Source of the DNA: Streptomyces sp. S.PNR 29
GTDB lineage: Bacteria; Actinomycetota; Actinomycetes; Streptomycetales; Streptomycetaceae
Assembly (NCBI RefSeq): GCF_030386795.1
Contig: NZ_JANUQM010000009.1
Coordinates: 1 to 64,000, forward strand
Length of the DNA: 64,000 nucleotides
Direction: 5' to 3'
A program made the position numbers and the translations under genes. Of this stretch, positions 59,892-64,000 are shown piece after piece. Under the pieces are notes generated by a model. The model searched no databases, had not been told where the DNA came from, and saw only the letters and a list, made by a program, of their open reading frames with translations. Each line of letters starts with the position of its first letter. The stretch's first letter is position 1.

Positions 59892-61262
59892 TCAGGAAGC
59901 CGCGCTCCGCAGCCTCTGGACGTCGATCTGCTCCGTCTCGTCGTGGGCCGTCAGGTCGATGACCTGGCCGGCGCGGAGGGCCCCCTCGTCCGCCGGCTTG
60001 TACTGGGCCTCGGTCTCGGCCTTGTGGAGGGCGAGAGCCTCCTGGCCGACCACGTCCGCGAGGTCCTCGTTCTGCACGGCCTCCAGGGCGGCCCGGGAGG
60101 TGGCGTCGTTCTCTTCGTTCTCTTCCTTCGTGCCGAAGAAGTCGAACCCGCCCTCGGCCGTCGCGCGCCGCGCGGGAGCGGCCGGTACGACGGCCACCGC
60201 GGGAGGCACGGTGAAGTGCCCGGAGGGCTGCTGAACGGGCGGCGCGGGCTCGGCCGGGGTGGTGGCGGCGGCCGCGTGCTGATGCCCGTCGACCGCCTCG
60301 GGCTGCCCCTGCGCCTCGTCCTCCCGCGCGGCCGAGCCCTGCGAGGACCCGTCACCCTCGGAAGCCCCCCGGGAAGCCGCCTCGGTCCGGGCCGCTCCCT
60401 CGGCCTTGGAAGCCACGTCTGCCTTGGAGGCCCCGTCTACCTTGGGAGCCCCGTCGGCCGGGGAAGGCCCCTCGCCCCGGGACGCGCCGTCGGCCGGGGA
60501 AGGCCCCTCGGCCCGTGACGCCCCCTCGGCCGGGGAAGGCCCCTCGGTACGGGAGATGCTCTCGGCCCCAGCAGCGACGCCATCGGGCTCCGAAGCGCCC
60601 TCGCCCTTCGCACCCCCACCGCCGTCGCCGTCACCGCCGCCGTCGAACCGCGCCAACGCCGCGCCGGCCCGCACGAACAGCTGGGCTCCCTCCGGGGAGA
60701 ACACCGCGGGAACCTTCGGCTCCCCGGCGGTCTCCGCCCCGGCCTCCCCCTCGGCCTGCTTCTCCGGTTCCTGAGCGGACCCCGCCTCCAGCGCACGCGT
60801 CGGAACCGCGGCCTCTATCTCCAGCAGACGGCGCCCCTCCAGGGCGCTCGCCCGCTCGGTCTCCGCCGTGGCGTACCGCCGCAGCAGCGCCGCGTGCTCG
60901 TTGCGCAGCCCCGCCAGCTCCGTACGCTTGGCCCGCAGCCGGTGCTCCAGCTTGACGCGCAGCTCGCGCGACTCCTCCAGGTCGGCCTCCAGTTCGGCGA
61001 CCCGCTCCTCATAGCGCCACTCGTCGCTCGCACGCGCGCGCGTGAGGTCGGCGACGCGCTTGCCGGCCTGCGTGTCCCAGCGGCGCATGACGACCGCGCC
61101 GACGACCGCCGTGGCCGCCGCTGCCGCGGCCAGCGAGCGGAGCACCGTCGGCTCCGAGAACACCCAGGGACCCAGGGCGCAGACGAGGGAGACGCCTGCG
61201 ATCGCCGACGGGGGAAGCAGCCTGTGCAGGGGCGGGGAATGGCGGTGACGTCCACGTGGCAT
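59892..61262 (-). CDS. Membrane-anchored coiled-coil protein with low-complexity repeat
   Basis: 456 aa from ATG 61262. Two short membrane segments (SAIAGVSLVCALGPWVF and VLRSLAAAAAATAVVGAVVM, residues ~18-60), a coiled-coil (ERVAELEADLEESRELRVKLEHRL, ~80-145), then a long acidic disordered region with a tandem repeat of EGPSPADGASR-type units (about 6 copies, ~255-315), and a conserved C-terminal 100 residues with FDFFGTKEE and AGQVIDLTAHDETEQIDVQRLR. Streptomyces-specific and of unknown function; topology suggests a cytosolic or periplasmic scaffold. Confidence 0.88.
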   Translation of the reverse strand: MPRGRHRHSPPLHRLLPPSAIAGVSLVCALGPWVFSEPTVLRSLAAAAAATAVVGAVVMRRWDTQAGKRVADLTRARASDEWRYEERVAELEADLEESRELRVKLEHRLRAKRTELAGLRNEHAALLRRYATAETERASALEGRRLLEIEAAVPTRALEAGSAQEPEKQAEGEAGAETAGEPKVPAVFSPEGAQLFVRAGAALARFDGGGDGDGGGGAKGEGASEPDGVAAGAESISRTEGPSPAEGASRAEGPSPADGASRGEGPSPADGAPKVDGASKADVASKAEGAARTEAASRGASEGDGSSQGSAAREDEAQGQPEAVDGHQHAAAATTPAEPAPPVQQPSGHFTVPPAVAVVPAAPARRATAEGGFDFFGTKEENEENDATSRAALEAVQNEDLADVVGQEALALHKAETEAQYKPADEGALRAGQVIDLTAHDETEQIDVQRLRSAAS

Positions 61263-61412
61263 GGCCAGAAACTTACCGCGCGTAGGCGAACCTTGGCTCC
61301 CCCGCCCCGCAAAAATACCGGCATCTCCGAAGCGTTCACATGACACAGAAGTGTTCACACGACTTCGGAAACACCCGGCCCGATGACAGGCACCCGAATA
61401 TCCAAGATCATT

Positions 61413-62531
61413 TCACCGGTCGCTCAGCCGGCCACTGATCCACTCCAGCGTCGCCGGAATCTCCCGTCGCCAGGTATTGAAGTTGTGGCCGCCGCTATTG
61501 AGGATGATCGACGAGATCCGCGTCAGCTCCTTGGCCTTCACGCGCTCGATGAACTTCAGCGTGTCCTTGTAGTTGGACTCGCCCGCCTTGCTGCTGGTGA
61601 CCAGCAGGGAAGTGTCGGGCGCCGGCAGGTGCCTGAGGCACCACCACAGATCCGCCCGGTTCCTGCGTTCCCTGTCGCCTTGGAAGAGGTCACCCGTCGT
61701 GGGGTCGATCGGCGCCTTGTAGTACGGGGACAGTCCCGCCCCGGCGGCGAATACGGCGGGATGGTGCATGGCGAGCTTCAGCGCGCAGTAGCCGCCCGTC
61801 GAGTTGCCGATGACGCCCAGAGTTCCCGGCTTTTCGGCCACCCTGTAGTGCGCGCGCACGGCCTCGGGAAGGTCCTTGGCGAAGAACGACTCGGTCTGCG
61901 GCCCGCCCGGGATGTCCACGCATTCCGTGTCGCGGGGCGGCGCCACCGTCGGCCGCAGCATCACCAGGATCATCGGCCGCATCCGGCCCTCGCGGGCCAA
62001 CCTCAGTGCCGTACGCGGATAGTGGAGCCTGTCCACCAGCGCCGCCGCCGTACCCGGGTAGCCGGTCAGCACGACGGCCGCGGGGAACGTACGGGTGCGG
62101 TACCGCGGCTGGAAGTACTCCGGCGGCAGGTACACGTACGCGGGCGTGGCGATACGGGTCGTACGGCCCACGATCTCCACCTTCTGGATCTGCCCGCCGG
62201 CCTGCCGCACCTCCCCGGCCGTCCCCTTCACCGACCGCGTGTCCACCACCCGGACAGGGCCGTCGCCCGGCGTGTGGTCGACCACCACCCCCTGGTCGTC
62301 CTCCTGCCCGAACAGGTCCGCCCAACTGGCGTAGAAGCCGAAGGCCTGGTTGGCGGCGAGGCCCACCGCCGCGAAGAGCGCCACCTGGGTGCCGAGCAGC
62401 AGGCCGACACGCCCGCTGACGGCCCGCAGGCTCCGCCGGGCCAGCCGTGGCCACAGCCACACCGTGCCGGCGAACAGCAGCACGGCCGACAGGACCGCCA
62501 GCACCAGCACCAGGTTGCTCGTGAGACCCAT
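61413..62531 (-). CDS. Membrane-bound esterase (Esterase D/antigen 85-like alpha/beta hydrolase)
   Basis: 372 aa. Two N-terminal hydrophobic segments (LVLVLAVLSAVLLFAGTVWL, VGLLLGTQVALFAAVGLAANQAF) and an alpha/beta hydrolase domain outside the membrane. Nucleophile elbow is GNSTGGYCALKLA, and the likely catalytic His is in NSGGHNFNTW. It resembles the secreted esterase encoded beside the mprF/lysX-like gene in S. coelicolor. ATG 62531; weak ribosome-binding site. Natural substrate unknown; an acyl or mycolyl-like lipid role is speculative. Confidence 0.9.
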   Translation of the reverse strand: MGLTSNLVLVLAVLSAVLLFAGTVWLWPRLARRSLRAVSGRVGLLLGTQVALFAAVGLAANQAFGFYASWADLFGQEDDQGVVVDHTPGDGPVRVVDTRSVKGTAGEVRQAGGQIQKVEIVGRTTRIATPAYVYLPPEYFQPRYRTRTFPAAVVLTGYPGTAAALVDRLHYPRTALRLAREGRMRPMILVMLRPTVAPPRDTECVDIPGGPQTESFFAKDLPEAVRAHYRVAEKPGTLGVIGNSTGGYCALKLAMHHPAVFAAGAGLSPYYKAPIDPTTGDLFQGDRERRNRADLWWCLRHLPAPDTSLLVTSSKAGESNYKDTLKFIERVKAKELTRISSIILNSGGHNFNTWRREIPATLEWISGRLSDR

Positions 62532-62637
62532 GGATGTACCCGCCTGCGCTTTCCGCCCGGCCCGCGCCGCGATCACTTGGTCGCGAGGTCTTGTCCCGGA
62601 CTTTCCTTGGCCTTTGAAGCAGCTTTGAGGAGGGGAG

Positions 62638-62666
62638 TGAACCTCTCCCCCTGAGACACCGTCCTA
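62638..62666 (+). promoter_or_regulatory. Candidate SigE-dependent promoter of the LysX/MprF-like gene
   Basis: GAAC (62639-62642), a 17-bp spacer, then CGTCCTA (62660-62666) fits the SigE consensus GAAC-N16/17-CGTC/CTA (as I recall it from ChIP studies). The start codon is ~50 bp downstream. It is placed before a gene known (from memory) as a SigE target in Streptomyces. Confidence 0.55.
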
Positions 62667-62718
62667 GAGGGCGCAATGTCGCCGGATGCCCGAATCGGCA
62701 CCGGATCCAAGGTCTCTC

Positions 62719-64000
62719 ATGGAACTATGGGATGCGATGTCTGTCAGGACAGATGAGGAAATGTCGGGCGGGGTTCCGAACCGATCCAGCCGGGTGCGCC
62801 GTGTGCTGCGCGGCCCGCGCCCCGAGGCCGTGCCCGTCCTCGTCGGCAGAGCCTGCGCCGTCGTCGGCCTCCTCGACATCGCCGCAGGCGTCTTCCCGCG
62901 CTTCCGGCACAGCCGCATGCACACCTTCGCGGAGGTGCTGCCCGGCGCCCTCGGCCCGTTCGCGGCCGCGCTGTCGCTGAGCGTCGGCGTCCTGTTGCTG
63001 CTGCTCGCCCACGGTCTCAAGCGCTCCAAGCGCCGGGCGTGGCGGTGCGCCGTGGCGCTGCTGCCGGCCGGCGCCGTCGCGCAGTTCACCTACCGGCACT
63101 CCCCGCTGGGCGCGCTCATCTCCCTCGCGCTGCTCGTGGCCCTGCTGCGCCACCGCGACCAGTTCGCCGCCCTGCCCGACCCGCGCAGCCGGTGGCGGGC
63201 CCTCGCCAACTTCGTCCTCATGGGGGCCGGTTCGCTGGCCCTGGGGCTGGTCATCGTCAGCGCTCACTCCGAACGCATGGTCGGCGATCCCAGCCTGGCC
63301 GACCGTCTGACCCATGTCATCTACGGCCTGTTCGGCTTCGAGGGTCCGGTCGACTACCAGGGCGACACCTCCTGGACGGTCGCCTTCTCCCTCGGCGCCC
63401 TCGGCCTGCTCACCGCCATCACCACCCTCTACCTGGCCTTCCGCCCCGAACATCCGGCCGCACGCCTCACCGAGGAGGACGAGGCGCGGCTGCGGGCCCT
63501 GCTGGAGAAGCACGGTGGCCGTGACTCCCTCGGCCACTTCGCGCTGCGTCGCGACAAGGCCGTCGTCTTCTCCCCCAGCGGCAAGGCGGCGGTGACGTAC
63601 CGCGTCGTCTCCGGCGTGATGCTCGCCAGCGGCGACCCGATCGGCGACGTCGAGGCCTGGCCCGGCGCCATCGAGCGCTTCATGGACGAGGCCAGGGCCC
63701 ACTCCTGGACACCCGCCGTCATGGGCTGCTCCGAGACCGGCGGCGAGGTGTGGACCCGGGAGACCGGGCTCGACGCCCTCGAACTGGGAGACGAGGCGGT
63801 GGTGGACGTCGCGGATTTCTCCCTCGCCGGCCGCGCGATGCGCAATGTGCGCCAGATGGTCAAGCGCATCGAGCGCGCCGGTTACGAGACCCGGGTACGA
63901 CGTGTCCGTGACCTCGGCGAGGGCGAGCTGGAGCGGATCCGGCAGGCCGCGGAGGACTGGCGCGGCACCGACACCGAGCGCGGCTTCTCCATGGCGCTCG
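62719..64000 (+). CDS. Lysyl-phosphatidylglycerol synthase, LysX/MprF-like (partial, cut at right edge)
   Basis: At least 427 aa visible, no stop in window. About six hydrophobic segments (residues ~30-245: PVLVGRACAVVGLLDIAAG, LSLSVGVLLLLLAHG and others) are followed by a DUF2156/MprF catalytic domain (LGHFALRRDKAVVFSPSGKAAVTYRVVSGVMLASGDPIGD, ~270 on). Adds Lys to phosphatidylglycerol, reducing the negative surface charge and giving resistance to cationic peptides. Actinobacterial LysX is fused to a lysyl-tRNA synthetase; that part would be beyond 64000. Start could be ATG 62719, 62737 or 62761; 62719 has AAGG 6 nt upstream. Confidence 0.9.
   Translation, partial: MELWDAMSVRTDEEMSGGVPNRSSRVRRVLRGPRPEAVPVLVGRACAVVGLLDIAAGVFPRFRHSRMHTFAEVLPGALGPFAAALSLSVGVLLLLLAHGLKRSKRRAWRCAVALLPAGAVAQFTYRHSPLGALISLALLVALLRHRDQFAALPDPRSRWRALANFVLMGAGSLALGLVIVSAHSERMVGDPSLADRLTHVIYGLFGFEGPVDYQGDTSWTVAFSLGALGLLTAITTLYLAFRPEHPAARLTEEDEARLRALLEKHGGRDSLGHFALRRDKAVVFSPSGKAAVTYRVVSGVMLASGDPIGDVEAWPGAIERFMDEARAHSWTPAVMGCSETGGEVWTRETGLDALELGDEAVVDVADFSLAGRAMRNVRQMVKRIERAGYETRVRRVRDLGEGELERIRQAAEDWRGTDTERGFSMAL

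Overview
The window is high-GC actinobacterial DNA with tightly packed genes, ATGA/GTGA stop-start overlaps and many GTG starts. Gene content and order match the core chromosome of Streptomyces; from memory, the order parallels S. coelicolor SCO3334 (trpS) to SCO3397 (lysX/mprF-like), including sigE-cseABC, radA-disA, clpC, lsr2 and nadC-nadB-panC. No CRISPR array, insertion sequence, integrase or tRNA gene was found.

Layout. 1-0.4 kb: promoter/leader region of an rRNA operon that runs leftward out of the window (16S itself is not included). 0.4-5 kb: a Trp-codon leader peptide and attenuator ahead of an auxiliary trpS, then proC, a drug/lipid-type ABC exporter under a 34-bp perfect palindrome, and two small cell-envelope proteins. 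5-20 kb: PQQ-propeller Ser/Thr kinase, ilvD, TetR, TIM-barrel protein, Ppx/GppA phosphatase, an unusual sigma-like/zinc-finger/TM/BACON-like fusion, radA, disA and mutY (DNA integrity genes). 20-23.6 kb: sigE-cseA-cseB-cseC, the cell-envelope stress system. 23.6-30.3 kb: an apparently accessory block with a VOC/AraC pair, a DUF4397 secreted protein, and a light-response set (LitS-like ECF sigma, LitR-like MerR/B12 regulator, photolyase, SDR). 30.6-34.6 kb: MFS exporter with its TetR, secreted M23 peptidase and secreted HAD phosphatase. 34.8-38.4 kb: a two-gene Trypco2 plus trypsin-NACHT-LRR conflict module between two terminators. 38.5-45.2 kb: clpC, a hypothetical protein, a 12-unit phased palindrome array, lsr2, argA, a BlaI-type regulator and small proteins. 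45.4-50.8 kb: coaX-nadC-nadB-panC-DUF2520 (NAD/pantothenate/CoA cofactor cluster). 51-62.5 kb: threonine-aldolase-like enzyme, ArsR fusion regulator, a two-component system, a MidA/NDUFAF7-type methyltransferase tail-to-tail with an orphan nuoD, two PH-domain membrane proteins, a coiled-coil membrane protein and an esterase. 62.7 kb to the end: the N-terminal part of a lysyl-phosphatidylglycerol synthase, cut by the window edge.

Themes. Envelope homeostasis links sigE-cseABC, the M23 peptidase, the PH proteins and MprF/LysX; a plausible SigE promoter sits before the last gene. Cofactor biosynthesis is grouped in one overlapping operon. The strongest candidates for unusual biology are the Trypco2/trypsin-NACHT-LRR pair, the ~22-bp-phased array of CGTGNNCACG palindromes beside lsr2, and the NDUFAF7-like methyltransferase next to a NuoD that keeps the arginine which the mitochondrial enzyme methylates.
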